Source: an uncultured Slackia sp. (GTDB lineage Bacteria; Actinomycetota; Coriobacteriia; Coriobacteriales; Eggerthellaceae). From it: a DNA stretch of 8,847 nucleotides. Under the pieces are notes generated by a model, which saw nothing but the letters and a program-made list of their open reading frames with translations, did not search any database and was not told where the DNA came from. A program made the position numbers and the translations under genes. Below are positions 1-6,633 of this stretch, one piece after another (the first letter of the stretch is position 1; every line of letters begins with the position of its first letter). The stretch spans positions 1 to 8,847 of the forward strand of contig USEQ01000032.1 of the NCBI GenBank assembly GCA_900553655.1. The letters are read 5' to 3'.

Positions 1-727
1 GCCTCCCTTGAAACCATCCGGGCCACCGCCCATGAACTGATTACCACCATTGACGGCCACCTTGCCCAGCTTCAGCAACAGCGGCAGACCCAGCAGGAGC
101 AGCCGCAGGCCGCACCGCTGGAATGGGCCGCCGAGCAGCCAGACCCGGACAGCGTATTTTCCAAGCTGTCCCCGGAGCAACAGCAGGAAATGACCGACAG
201 CGTAAAAGCTATGCTGCAAACCTTGATTGAAGCGGATTTGAAATCCACCGGCGAAGTGTCGCAGGGAACCAAGGAGGCGGCACAGGCGCAGGGCTTTACC
301 ATTGCCGGGGATGGAACGCTGGAACAGGCAGAAGCCCCGCAGGAGGCCGCCTACCGTCTGGAAAGTGGCGATTATCTGTATATCCAGACATCGGAAACCG
401 GCTATGATTACACACTGTACGGCCCCGACTACAAGGAACTGGACGGAGGTCAGCTTGACAATCCCGACCTGTCCCTTGTGGAAGCCGGAAAAGAAATCCT
501 TGCCATCCATGAGCTACCGGCTGGGGCAATGGAACCCCTGACCGGCGACAGGCTGGACGGTTTTCTGGAAGCAACCGAACAGGCCAACGCCATTCCCCAG
601 CCGCAGGCATGGAACGGGATCGACGGCCTTTTGAATGGGAAACCGTTCATGCCGGAGGCGTCCCCGGCTGACCGGGCCGCCGCCCTGATCGAGCTGGCAG
701 AGAAAAACGCCCCGCGTCTGCGCGATA
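1..727 (+). mobile_element. Remnant of a Tn1549-like integrative conjugative element (gene tail)
   Basis: The translated segment has the Gln/Glu-rich linker and the YRLESGDYLYIQ...LYGPDYKELDGGQLDNPDLS region that I associate with accessory domains (DUF4316/YodL type) in large proteins of gut Firmicutes conjugative elements. It ends abruptly near codon 727, where family members would continue with more soluble sequence. No integrase, attachment site or terminal repeat is visible, so the limits of the element cannot be set; only its right-hand remnant lies in the window. The assignment is from memory of the family. Confidence 0.55.
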
Positions 728-1419
728 CCATGCCCGTGGTGGTTCTCGCCGCTCTAGCAGCAGCGGGGCGCATTCTGTTCGCTCCGTTTCCGAGCTTTAA
801 GCCGGTGTCGGCCATCGCCATCATAGCGGGCGCTGCCTTCGGCAGGCGCAGCGGCTTTATGGTGGGAGCGCTTGCGGCGTTGGTCTCGAATTTCTTCTTC
901 GGGCAGGGGCCATGGACTCCCTGGCAGATGTACGGATGGGGGCTTATCGGGTATCTGGGAGGCATTTTGGCTTCGCTCGGGGCTTTCGACGGCGTGCGCC
1001 AGGTGTTCGCTCGCATTCGGGTAGAGGAAGGCGAAAGAGACGATGCTGCGTCTGCTTCGCGCTGCGAGTCTGGTGCGTCCACTTCGAGCCCCGAACCCGC
1101 CGCGCCCGCTTCATGTTGCGAGTCCGCTCCGCTCGCCCCGCGCCGCCGTGAGTTCGCGAAAGCTATCTTGGGGCTGGTGCCTTTGGTTGCCTGGGGGTTC
1201 GTCTCGGGATATCTTTACGGCTTCGTTCTCAATATCTGGAGCATCGTGGGCTTTTACCATCCGCAATCTATCGGACAGGCGCTTGTCGTATATGCCGCCG
1301 CGCTTCCCTTCGACACCATGCACGCCATATCCACGGCGGTGTTTCTGGTGGTCTTGTACGGTCCGTGGATGCGCAAGCTCGCGCGCATCAGGAAGAAGTA
1401 TGCGCTGCTGGGCGGATGA
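1..1419 (+). CDS. Chimeric ORF: conjugative-element protein tail fused in frame to a truncated ECF transporter S component (5' end outside window)
   Basis: The frame is open from base 1 with no stop until 1419, so the gene probably starts upstream; the ATG at 190 has no clear ribosome binding site and is only the first Met in the window. Up to about base 727 the product is soluble and acidic, with a YRLESGDYLYIQTSETGYDY stretch that resembles the accessory region of large mobilisation proteins of Tn1549-type conjugative elements (recalled similarity, not searched). From MPVVVLAALAAAGRILF (Met codon 730) it changes abruptly to hydrophobic segments with FKPVSAIAIIAGAAFG and SNFFFGQGPWTPWQ, typical of ECF-transporter S components that bind small vitamins or similar solutes in the membrane. 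A Ser/Ala/Cys-rich cytoplasmic loop (codons near 1030-1140) separates further membrane helices before a basic tail. Relative to that family the first membrane segment or segments are missing. The substrate cannot be told. Function of either half is doubtful; the fusion could be real or an assembly join. Confidence 0.6.
   Translation, partial: ASLETIRATAHELITTIDGHLAQLQQQRQTQQEQPQAAPLEWAAEQPDPDSVFSKLSPEQQQEMTDSVKAMLQTLIEADLKSTGEVSQGTKEAAQAQGFTIAGDGTLEQAEAPQEAAYRLESGDYLYIQTSETGYDYTLYGPDYKELDGGQLDNPDLSLVEAGKEILAIHELPAGAMEPLTGDRLDGFLEATEQANAIPQPQAWNGIDGLLNGKPFMPEASPADRAAALIELAEKNAPRLRDTMPVVVLAALAAAGRILFAPFPSFKPVSAIAIIAGAAFGRRSGFMVGALAALVSNFFFGQGPWTPWQMYGWGLIGYLGGILASLGAFDGVRQVFARIRVEEGERDDAASASRCESGASTSSPEPAAPASCCESAPLAPRRREFAKAILGLVPLVAWGFVSGYLYGFVLNIWSIVGFYHPQSIGQALVVYAAALPFDTMHAISTAVFLVVLYGPWMRKLARIRKKYALLGG
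715..735. other. Junction between mobile-element sequence and ECF S-component sequence
   Basis: Protein character switches here within a few codons, from a soluble acidic region ending NAPRLRD to a hydrophobic membrane segment starting MPVVVLAALA, without loss of reading frame. The exact breakpoint cannot be fixed from one sequence. No inverted repeat, target duplication or recombinase core is apparent at the join. Confidence 0.55.
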
Positions 1420-1441
1420 TTATGCGTGCTGCGAGGCAAGG

Positions 1442-1468
1442 ACACGCCGCCCTTCGAAAGGCGTGTTT
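1442..1468 (+). terminator. Weak candidate terminator after the chimeric ORF
   Basis: A 7-bp perfect stem (ACACGCC 1442-1448 with GGCGTGT 1460-1466) with an 11-nt loop lies 22 nt after the stop at 1419 and is followed by only two more T residues. The short T-tract makes it a poor intrinsic terminator. The stronger hairpin at 1511-1551 may also help end + strand transcription. Confidence 0.35.
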
Positions 1469-1510
1469 GCAAGAAGGCGATTGCGCAGCTGCCGAAGGGG
1501 ACGTGCGACG

Positions 1511-1551
1511 AAAAACGGGGCTCGGCGCAACTGAACTGCGCGCCGAGCCCC
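1511..1551 (-). terminator. Intrinsic terminator of metY
   Basis: A perfect 12-bp GC-rich stem (1517-1528 paired with 1540-1551) has an 11-nt loop. Read on the minus strand it is followed by TTTTT (complement of AAAAA at 1511-1515). It lies 24 nt past the metY stop codon. On the plus strand there is no T-run after the stem, so it is chiefly a minus-strand terminator, although the hairpin would form in both transcripts of this convergent pair. Confidence 0.9.
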
Positions 1552-1575
1552 GCTTGCTATTTCGAAAAGGGCGTG

Positions 1576-2856
1576 TTACAGGCTGGCAAGCGCCTGCTCG
1601 ACGTCAGCGATCAGGTCCTCGGTGGACTCGATGCCGCAGGACAGGCGCACCATGTCGGGTGCGATGCCGCAGGCCTCGAGCTCGGCGTCGTTCATCTGGC
1701 GGTGCGTGGCGTTGGCCGGATGCAGGCAGCAGGTGCGGGCGTCGGCCACGTGCGTGGCGATCTGGGCGATCTTGAGGCTCTTCATGAACTGCTCGGCAGC
1801 CGCGCGGCCGCCGGTGAAGCCGAAGCTCACCACGCCGCAGGAGCCGTTCGGCAGGTACTTCTGGGCGAGGTCGTAGCACGTGTCGCCGGGAAGGCCCGGG
1901 TAGCGCACGAAGCGCACGGCGGGATGGTTCGACAGGAATTCCGCCATGGCCTGGCCGTTCTTGCAGTGCTGCGGCACGCGTACATGCAGGCTCTCCAGGC
2001 CCAGGTTGAGCAGAAACGCGTTCTGCGGGCTCTGAATGCATCCGAAGTCACGCATGAGCTGGGCGGTTGCCTTGGTGATGAAAGCGCCGCCTTGGCCGAA
2101 TTTCTCGGCGTAGGTCACGCCGTGGTAGGTCTCGTCGGGGGTGGTGAGGCCCGGGAACTTGCCGGCATGGGCCATCCAGTCGAAGTTGCCCGAATCGACG
2201 ATGGCGCCGCCCACTGCAGCGCCATGTCCGTCCATGTACTTGGTGGTGGAGTGGGTCACGATGTCGGCGCCCCACTCGAAGGGACGGCAGTTGATCGGCG
2301 TGGGGAAGGTGTTGTCCACGATCAGCGGCACGCCGTGGGCGTGAGCCGCAGCGGCAAAGCGTTCGATATCGAGGACCGCGAGCGCAGGGTTGGCGATGGT
2401 TTCGCCGAACATGCACTTGGTGTTGGGGCGGAACGCCGCTTCGAGTTCTTCGTCGCTCGCGTCAGGCGCCACGAAGGTGCACTCCAGGCCCATGCGGCGC
2501 ATGGTGTGGGCGAGCAGGTTGTAGGTGCCGCCGTAAATGGCGGAGCTTGCCACCACGTGGTCTCCTGCGCCGGCGATGTTGAAGACGGCGAAGAAGTTCG
2601 CCGCCTGGCCGGAGCTCGTCAACATGGCGGCGGTACCGCCTTCCAGCTCGGCGATCTTTGCGGCCACGTAGTCGTTCGTGGGGTTTTGCAGGCGGGTGTA
2701 GAAGTAGCCCGCTTCTTCCAGGTCGAAGAGCTTGCCCATGTGTTCGGAAGTATCGTACTTCCAGGTGGTCGATTGGTAGATAGGAATTTGGCGGGGTTCG
2801 GCGTCGCCAGGGCGATAGCCGCCCTGCACGCACGTGGTGCCAATCTGTTCGGTCAT
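1576..2856 (-). CDS. metY: O-acetylhomoserine sulfhydrylase (O-acetylhomoserine aminocarboxypropyltransferase)
   Basis: This 426-residue protein belongs to the PLP-dependent Cys/Met metabolism family (fold type I). It makes homocysteine from O-acetylhomoserine and sulfide in the cytoplasm, the direct sulfhydrylation route to methionine. Visible family features are the N-terminal TTCVQGGY and PIYQSTTW, the YTRLQNPTNDY motif (residues 53-63), SSGQAA (81-86), the PLP-stacking Tyr in AIYGGT (Tyr108), the aspartate of VDNTF (Asp181) that pairs with the pyridine nitrogen, and the Schiff-base lysine in THSTTKYMDGHG (Lys206). Length and motif spacing are those of MetY rather than the shorter MetB/MetC enzymes. 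ATG at 2856 is preceded by AAGGAGA (2861-2867), a good ribosome binding site. A strong terminator follows, so it is probably monocistronic. MetA in the same window supplies its predicted substrate. Sampled GC is about 62%, unlike the reductase next door. Confidence 0.96.
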   Translation of the reverse strand: MTEQIGTTCVQGGYRPGDAEPRQIPIYQSTTWKYDTSEHMGKLFDLEEAGYFYTRLQNPTNDYVAAKIAELEGGTAAMLTSSGQAANFFAVFNIAGAGDHVVASSAIYGGTYNLLAHTMRRMGLECTFVAPDASDEELEAAFRPNTKCMFGETIANPALAVLDIERFAAAAHAHGVPLIVDNTFPTPINCRPFEWGADIVTHSTTKYMDGHGAAVGGAIVDSGNFDWMAHAGKFPGLTTPDETYHGVTYAEKFGQGGAFITKATAQLMRDFGCIQSPQNAFLLNLGLESLHVRVPQHCKNGQAMAEFLSNHPAVRFVRYPGLPGDTCYDLAQKYLPNGSCGVVSFGFTGGRAAAEQFMKSLKIAQIATHVADARTCCLHPANATHRQMNDAELEACGIAPDMVRLSCGIESTEDLIADVEQALASL

Positions 2857-2887
2857 GTGGTCTCCTTCGCGCTTACAACTTGTTGTG

Positions 2888-2900
2888 CGGCATTATGCCG
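2888..2900. promoter_or_regulatory. Short palindrome in the metY leader, possible operator
   Basis: CGGCAT-T-ATGCCG is a 13-bp palindrome with 6-bp arms. It lies between the candidate metY -10 box and the ribosome binding site. A repressor or activator site for methionine control is possible from its position only; it matches no operator that I can name. Confidence 0.3.
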
Positions 2901-2929
2901 TCGCATGGGCGGCTTGAAATGACTGGGCT

Positions 2930-2935
2930 ATTATA
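2930..2935 (-). promoter_or_regulatory. Candidate -10 box of metY
   Basis: On the minus strand there is a perfect TATAAT here, 74 nt before the metY start. No good -35 hexamer lies 16-18 nt upstream of it, so activator dependence is possible. I saw no SAM-riboswitch or T-box core in the leader. Confidence 0.5.
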
Positions 2936-3243
2936 CGGGCCTAAAACTGCCGCGATCGTCCGCATGAATGATTTAACGAAATTGTCGCACTCCCTGACTG
3001 CTTTGGATATTGGCGATGCATGCGTAATGAGTGCATCTTCCTAGCGTGTATTGACAACGGAGTCCTGGATGGCAGGCGGAATTTCGTAAATGCTCAAGAG
3101 ATTGTGGGCGCGATATCAATAAGCAAGCAGGGCTTTTGTCTGCGACGCTGAAGGTGGCGAAGCAATGTGCGGGAGCGTTGCTGGTTTGTTTGCAATGCGG
3201 GGCTTGCTCTTGATTGGTAGAACTCCTGGCAGCAGAAATCCGT

Positions 3244-3277
3244 GCGACCGCAGCGGACGTATCTCTGCTGCGGTCGC
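3244..3277. repeat. 11-bp perfect inverted repeat / stem-loop
   Basis: GCGACCGCAGC (3244-3254) pairs perfectly with GCTGCGGTCGC (3267-3277) around a 12-nt loop. There is no T-tract on either strand, so it is not a standard intrinsic terminator. It may protect the 3' end of the reductase transcript, be a dispersed palindrome, or bind a protein. Confidence 0.6.
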
Positions 3278-3317
3278 TGCGGAAGGAGGGGTTTCAAATG
3301 GCTTCGGGCTCTCTAGC

Positions 3318-3340
3318 CGAGGCAAAGCACGGTTGCCTCG
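3318..3340 (-). terminator. Stem-loop just downstream of the reductase, possible non-canonical terminator
   Basis: CGAGGCAA (3318-3325) and TTGCCTCG (3333-3340) form a perfect 8-bp stem with a 7-nt loop, starting 16 nt past the reductase stop on the minus strand. Further pairing of GGCT (3307-3310) with AGCC (3341-3344) can extend it across a bulge. A U-tract is missing, so the hairpin is clear but its role as a terminator is an inference from position. Confidence 0.45.
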
Positions 3341-3356
3341 AGCCAAGGATGACTAA

Positions 3357-5342
3357 TTATGATTGGGCAAGCATGTAGCGAACTGCCTGCAGGCCCTTTC
3401 CTTGGCTTCCTACGCCACGGGTTCCGCATACCACTTCGCCAGCAGCATATAGGCCAGAGATCGGCTCGCCTTGTTCGTTGAGCACTTGGCCATTTTCGTT
3501 TGCGGCAAGTCCGTCGAGCGTGATATGCATCGACCATGTGATTGGGAACACGTAGAAGGGAGGGGTCTTGATATAGCAGGTTTCGTCGAAGCTCGTCCTA
3601 CCGAATTCTTCGTCTATGCCGGTCTCTACCGATTTATTGAACGCGTCGATCGTTGACAGGAATGTGTCCGTATCGAATCCTGCCCATTCTGCAATTTCTT
3701 CAAGCGAATCCGCAGAATAGACGGCGTCAATATCTATAAGGTCTTGCACTTTGGTTCCGGTAAAGGTGTGAATGCCGTTTTCGTCAATCAAGCTATTGTT
3801 GGCGTCGCTGACAGACCAAACTTCACCTTCCTGCGCCATGATGGCTTTAGTAAGCGTGAACCGGTCCTGCAGCTCGTCAACGAAACGATTTCCCTCCGAG
3901 CTAAATAGAACGGGTAAGGCGGGATTCCACATTTGATCCTCGGGGATGAGCGTGCGGGCGTTTACCGTGGGGAGCACCATTTGGTTGTAGTCGAGGGTGT
4001 CGAATCGCGCTCCTACCGCTTCTGCCATCACAATGCCATCGCCTGTGTGCCCGTATGTGTTATCGCACGGGATGTCGTCCAACGATTCCCAATCCCAGAG
4101 CTTATCGTGCTTGATGAGAAGTTCCTTGCTTCCGGAGTATCCGCCAGTGCTGATGAGCACGCCTTTGTTTGCTTTCACGGTGTACTGAGTGCCGTCTGCG
4201 CACGTGCCCTTTGCGCCGACAACGCGTCCATCTTCCATGAGCAACTCTTCAGCGGGGGTCTCAAGCAGCATCGTGATGGGGAATTCGTTCGCTTGCATTT
4301 CGCTGTCGTAGAAATCGAACCATCCTTCACCGCACACACCATCTTTGACGTTGGTAAAGTGAGGGTAAGGGTAGCCCGTTATGCCTGAAAGCGGCTTGAA
4401 TTCCATTCCCATATCCGTGAGCCACTCTAGGCAGGCAGCTGCATCTTTGGCGTATGAGTGTTGGAAGTCATACGTATTTCCCTCCAGCATTATGAGGTCG
4501 AGAGCCAAGAATTCTGGCGAGCTGAATACCTTGGTCGATCCCGTTGCGTAGTAGTCCTCCCACTGCTTGACGACTTCGTCGACGAGGCTCGGATCGGTTC
4601 CGGCCTCTCTGTGCTCATTGATGCGATTGTCGAAATAGGTTTTCCATCCGTCGGTCAAATCTGCGCGCAGGTCATCCGGTGCCTGCGTATGCTCCATAAC
4701 GCCTCCGCTGACCAGACAATTGCCCCCAAAGAAGCATGATTTCTCGAATACGACCGTGTTTGCGCCCATTTGACCGGCAGCAACCGCCGCAGCCATGCCC
4801 GCAGCACCTGCTCCAAGAATTGCGATATCGCATTCTATTTCGACGGTGTCTTCTTTTTTGGCCCTGGCTTCACCTGTTCGCAAATCGTTTGAGTTTCCAC
4901 CGGCCTGATCCACGCAATCCGCAATGGCATCGATCAACCCCATACTCGCAAGGGTTGCTCCCGTCGTAGTGTCGACGTTAAGGGATTGAAGCTCTATGAC
5001 GTCTTGGGGAATTCTCTCGAACGCCATAGCGGCGATTCTTTCGGTTTCCTTGCTGTCTGTGACCTCGATTGATTCGATTGCCGAATCGCTGAACGTGACG
5101 TTGACAACAATGTTGCCTTTTTTACCTTTGCCAGTTCCGCTGTATGTGCCTGCAGAATAGGTTCCTTCTTTATTGCTTCCCGTCGTGGAGGGAGCGCATC
5201 CCACGACGGATGTTGCCATTGCCATAGCGGCTCCTGCGGCAGAGAGCTTGATGAAATTACGTCTACCGATAGGCGCGCCTGCGACGTGAGTCGTCTTGTT
5301 CATGGCTGAATCGTCATTGCCGTTGATAGCCTTGTATTCCAT
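3357..5342 (-). CDS. Tat-exported FMN- and FAD-containing reductase of the fumarate/urocanate reductase family, acceptor unknown
   Basis: The protein has 661 residues. Start at 5342 is chosen because AGGAGG (5347-5352) sits 4 nt upstream; the frame is open further up to 5714 but that would overlap the divergent regulator. A twin-arginine motif (GRRNFIK, Arg27-Arg28), a hydrophobic segment and VVGC (Cys49) suggest Tat export and a lipid anchor on the outer face of the membrane. Residues about 60-145 are an FMN-binding domain, with DTTTGAT (124-130) matching the ApbE flavinylation motif, Thr130 being the likely covalent FMN site. Residues about 171-655 are an FAD-binding fumarate-reductase-type domain with GAGAAG (177-182) and Glu200. 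From a remembered alignment with Shewanella Fcc3, catalytic Arg402 is kept (Arg494) and His504 is kept (His606), while His365 becomes Leu457 and Arg544 becomes Ser646. The acceptor is therefore probably an alpha,beta-unsaturated compound other than fumarate. No cytochrome partner is encoded nearby. Sampled GC is about 47%, lower than the flanking genes. Confidence 0.93.
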   Translation of the reverse strand: MEYKAINGNDDSAMNKTTHVAGAPIGRRNFIKLSAAGAAMAMATSVVGCAPSTTGSNKEGTYSAGTYSGTGKGKKGNIVVNVTFSDSAIESIEVTDSKETERIAAMAFERIPQDVIELQSLNVDTTTGATLASMGLIDAIADCVDQAGGNSNDLRTGEARAKKEDTVEIECDIAILGAGAAGMAAAVAAGQMGANTVVFEKSCFFGGNCLVSGGVMEHTQAPDDLRADLTDGWKTYFDNRINEHREAGTDPSLVDEVVKQWEDYYATGSTKVFSSPEFLALDLIMLEGNTYDFQHSYAKDAAACLEWLTDMGMEFKPLSGITGYPYPHFTNVKDGVCGEGWFDFYDSEMQANEFPITMLLETPAEELLMEDGRVVGAKGTCADGTQYTVKANKGVLISTGGYSGSKELLIKHDKLWDWESLDDIPCDNTYGHTGDGIVMAEAVGARFDTLDYNQMVLPTVNARTLIPEDQMWNPALPVLFSSEGNRFVDELQDRFTLTKAIMAQEGEVWSVSDANNSLIDENGIHTFTGTKVQDLIDIDAVYSADSLEEIAEWAGFDTDTFLSTIDAFNKSVETGIDEEFGRTSFDETCYIKTPPFYVFPITWSMHITLDGLAANENGQVLNEQGEPISGLYAAGEVVCGTRGVGSQGKGLQAVRYMLAQS

Positions 5343-5489
5343 TTCCCCTCCTGAAGATTTAAGGGTATATTGAGTATGCATCGGCGCCAATCTGGGTTTA
5401 TTGTATTGTGCGAATGGGGATTGGGGAAATGCCGTTTTCGGCGCTATTGATGCGGCAAATGCATAAATGTGTTGCCGCGAGGAGGGGCA
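5343..5489. promoter_or_regulatory. Divergent control region between reductase and lysR
   Basis: This 147-bp region must hold both promoters. It contains TCGGCGC twice (5381-5387 and 5438-5444), a short GCCG-TTTT-CGGC palindrome (5431-5442) and the inverted repeat at 5452-5478. A possible minus-strand -10 (TACAAT type, within 5401-5412) and a possible plus-strand -10 (CATAAAT, 5462-5468) are present, but neither has a good -35, as is common for activator-dependent promoters. LysR regulators usually bind such divergent regions and control both genes. Confidence 0.6.
5452..5478. promoter_or_regulatory. Inverted repeat overlapping the lysR leader, candidate LysR operator
   Basis: GCGGCAA (5452-5458) and TTGCCGC (5472-5478) are perfect 7-bp arms separated by 13 bp, ending two bases before the lysR ribosome binding site. 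The placement suits negative autoregulation by the LysR protein, but the classic T-N11-A core is not distinctive. The role is inferred from position and symmetry. Confidence 0.45.
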
Positions 5490-6416
5490 TTGATTAGCTT
5501 CGACTACATAAACGAGTTCTTGATTCTTGCAGAAACCCTGAATTACTCGAAAGCAGCTCAAGAAGCATTTATCACCCAGCCTGCGCTTAGCAGGCATATT
5601 GCATCTCTCGAAGAGTCTATGGGGGTAAAGCTTTTCGAACGAACCACCCGCGAAGTTTCTTTGACGGAGGCGGGAAAATGCGCCTATGAATCTTTCTGTG
5701 CCATTCGGAATCAATTCGAGTCGCTTCAGGTGAAGCTGAGTGCTCTTGAGTCGAAAAAGAAACAGCGTCTGACTCTATGCTGCCCGAACTATTGGATGGG
5801 CGACTACATCGAGCCAATCATCATGTCTCGGGATTTTATCGAGTTGCCGTATTCGGTGCATTTGGAGGCGCATCAACCGACTGATTCGCTTTCAAGGGTG
5901 CAAAAGGGAGCGAGCGACATGTTCTTCGGCCTTGGCTTGCCCACCGATCTCGACGAAAGCATAGAAATGAAGCATTTTATCGATGAACCCGCCTGTGTCC
6001 TCATGGCGAGTAGCGACCCACGTTTGAAAAAGGGAAGTGTGAGGTTGGCGGAGCTAGAGGGCGATACCGTCGTGTTGATTGACGAAGGCAATAGGGGCTA
6101 TGATGCCATGAATCGCTTCATACTGCGTCTTTTTGATGATAGAGGAATTCGGATTGGTGGAGTTGAGTACGCCAATCAGGTGGAGACCCTCGGGGCGACC
6201 ATACTTGAATGCAGAGGGGTTAGTGTCATGCCCGCCGCGTTGCGACATATGAAGCGCAGCTATCTTTCCTCCGTTCCTCTCGATGATGAATTTCAGTTTC
6301 CTCTGTGCTTCTACTACAGAAAAGACACGGGCAATCCGGCCATCCCCGCGCTGCTTGATGTTGCCAATCGCTATCTCGAAAATCTCGAATCTGACAAGCA
6401 GGAGATATTCGACTGA
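5490..6416 (+). CDS. LysR-family transcriptional regulator, divergent from the reductase
   Basis: The protein has 308 residues from a TTG start at 5490, chosen because AGGAGG (5480-5485) lies 4 nt upstream and the protein then begins ISFDYINEFLILAE, right at the usual LysR N-terminus. An upstream GTG at 5469 in the same frame would place this binding site inside the gene. Residues 3-62 are the winged helix-turn-helix (ETLNYSKAAQEAFITQPALS, then RHIASLEESMGVKLFERTTR, and LTEAG), residues about 63-95 the linker helix, and about 96-300 the ligand-binding domain, with the expected late motif GATILECRGVSVMPAA. LysR proteins form tetramers and usually activate a divergent neighbour when they bind a small molecule, so it probably senses the reductase's substrate or a related compound. 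Sampled GC is about 45%, matching the reductase and unlike metA, consistent with the two genes moving together. Confidence 0.93.
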   Translation: MISFDYINEFLILAETLNYSKAAQEAFITQPALSRHIASLEESMGVKLFERTTREVSLTEAGKCAYESFCAIRNQFESLQVKLSALESKKKQRLTLCCPNYWMGDYIEPIIMSRDFIELPYSVHLEAHQPTDSLSRVQKGASDMFFGLGLPTDLDESIEMKHFIDEPACVLMASSDPRLKKGSVRLAELEGDTVVLIDEGNRGYDAMNRFILRLFDDRGIRIGGVEYANQVETLGATILECRGVSVMPAALRHMKRSYLSSVPLDDEFQFPLCFYYRKDTGNPAIPALLDVANRYLENLESDKQEIFD

Positions 6417-6420
6417 AGTT

Positions 6421-6436
6421 GAGGCTTGAGAGCCTC
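6421..6436 (+). terminator. Small hairpin after lysR, weak terminator candidate
   Basis: GAGGCT-TGAG-AGCCTC is a 6-bp stem with a 4-nt loop 4 nt after the lysR stop. It lacks a T-tract. A second, weaker stem (GCTCT 6462-6466 with AGAGC 6475-6479) is followed by TTTT and a T-rich stretch and could do the terminating instead. Confidence 0.35.
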
Positions 6437-6483
6437 TGCGCTTAGGAGGCACAAAGGAGATGCTCTCTTAGGGTAGAGCTTTT

Positions 6484-6528
6484 GCTTCTGGGTATTTTGG
6501 ACGTCGAATTGATTCACGACTCAGAAGC
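6484..6528. repeat. 7-bp inverted repeat in the lysR-metA gap
   Basis: GCTTCTG (6484-6490) and CAGAAGC (6522-6528) are perfect arms 31 nt apart. The loop is large and the arms short, so it may be chance. It lies upstream of the candidate metA promoter. Confidence 0.25.
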
Positions 6529-6589
6529 TTGCCGCGCATCGGGTCTTTGATTTCTTGGGTTCGAGTGTTTTGGATCATATGAATCGCGC

Positions 6590-6595
6590 TACAAT
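6590..6595 (+). promoter_or_regulatory. Candidate -10 box of metA
   Basis: TACAAT lies 39 nt before the metA ATG. The nearest -35-like sequence (TTTTGG, 6568-6573, 16-nt spacing) is weak. The following leader is short and shows no SAM riboswitch core. Confidence 0.45.
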
Positions 6596-6633
6596 AGCAC
6601 GCGTCTTTGCATCGTTACACCTGAGGAGCCCAT

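Larger units (their letters stand above)
2936..3356. other. Intergenic stretch between metY promoter and reductase stop; no gene seen
   Basis: No reading frame here has a convincing start, ribosome binding site or protein character; the short frames are Arg/Gln-rich translations of non-coding DNA. I see no tRNA or riboswitch fold. The right half holds two strong stem-loops (3244-3277 and 3318-3340), listed separately. The left half has a weak 6-bp inverted repeat, GATGCA (3015-3020) with TGCATC (3032-3037), of unknown meaning. Confidence 0.5.

Noticed and set aside
1426..2922. Long plus-strand frame of 498 codons
   Set aside because: It is the antisense shadow of metY in GC-rich DNA; the minus-strand product has all PLP-enzyme motifs.
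2857..2935. SAM riboswitch or T-box upstream of metY
   Set aside because: The leader is under about 80 nt and lacks the conserved cores of either element.
5469..5489. GTG at 5469 as the lysR start
   Set aside because: No upstream ribosome binding site; the strong AGGAGG at 5480-5485 would then be inside the coding sequence and points to TTG 5490.
5343..5714. N-terminal extension of the reductase frame up to 5714
   Set aside because: It overlaps the divergent lysR gene, has no ribosome binding site, and the extra sequence does not look like protein; the start at 5342 has AGGAGG and places the Tat signal near the N-terminus.
6505..6516. Possible MetR-like site (CGAATTGATTCA)
   Set aside because: The spacing is one base short of TGAA-N5-TTCA and the first base does not match, so support is too weak.
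6556..6566. GGGTTCGAGTG resembling a tRNA T-loop
   Set aside because: No acceptor, D or anticodon arms can be paired around it.
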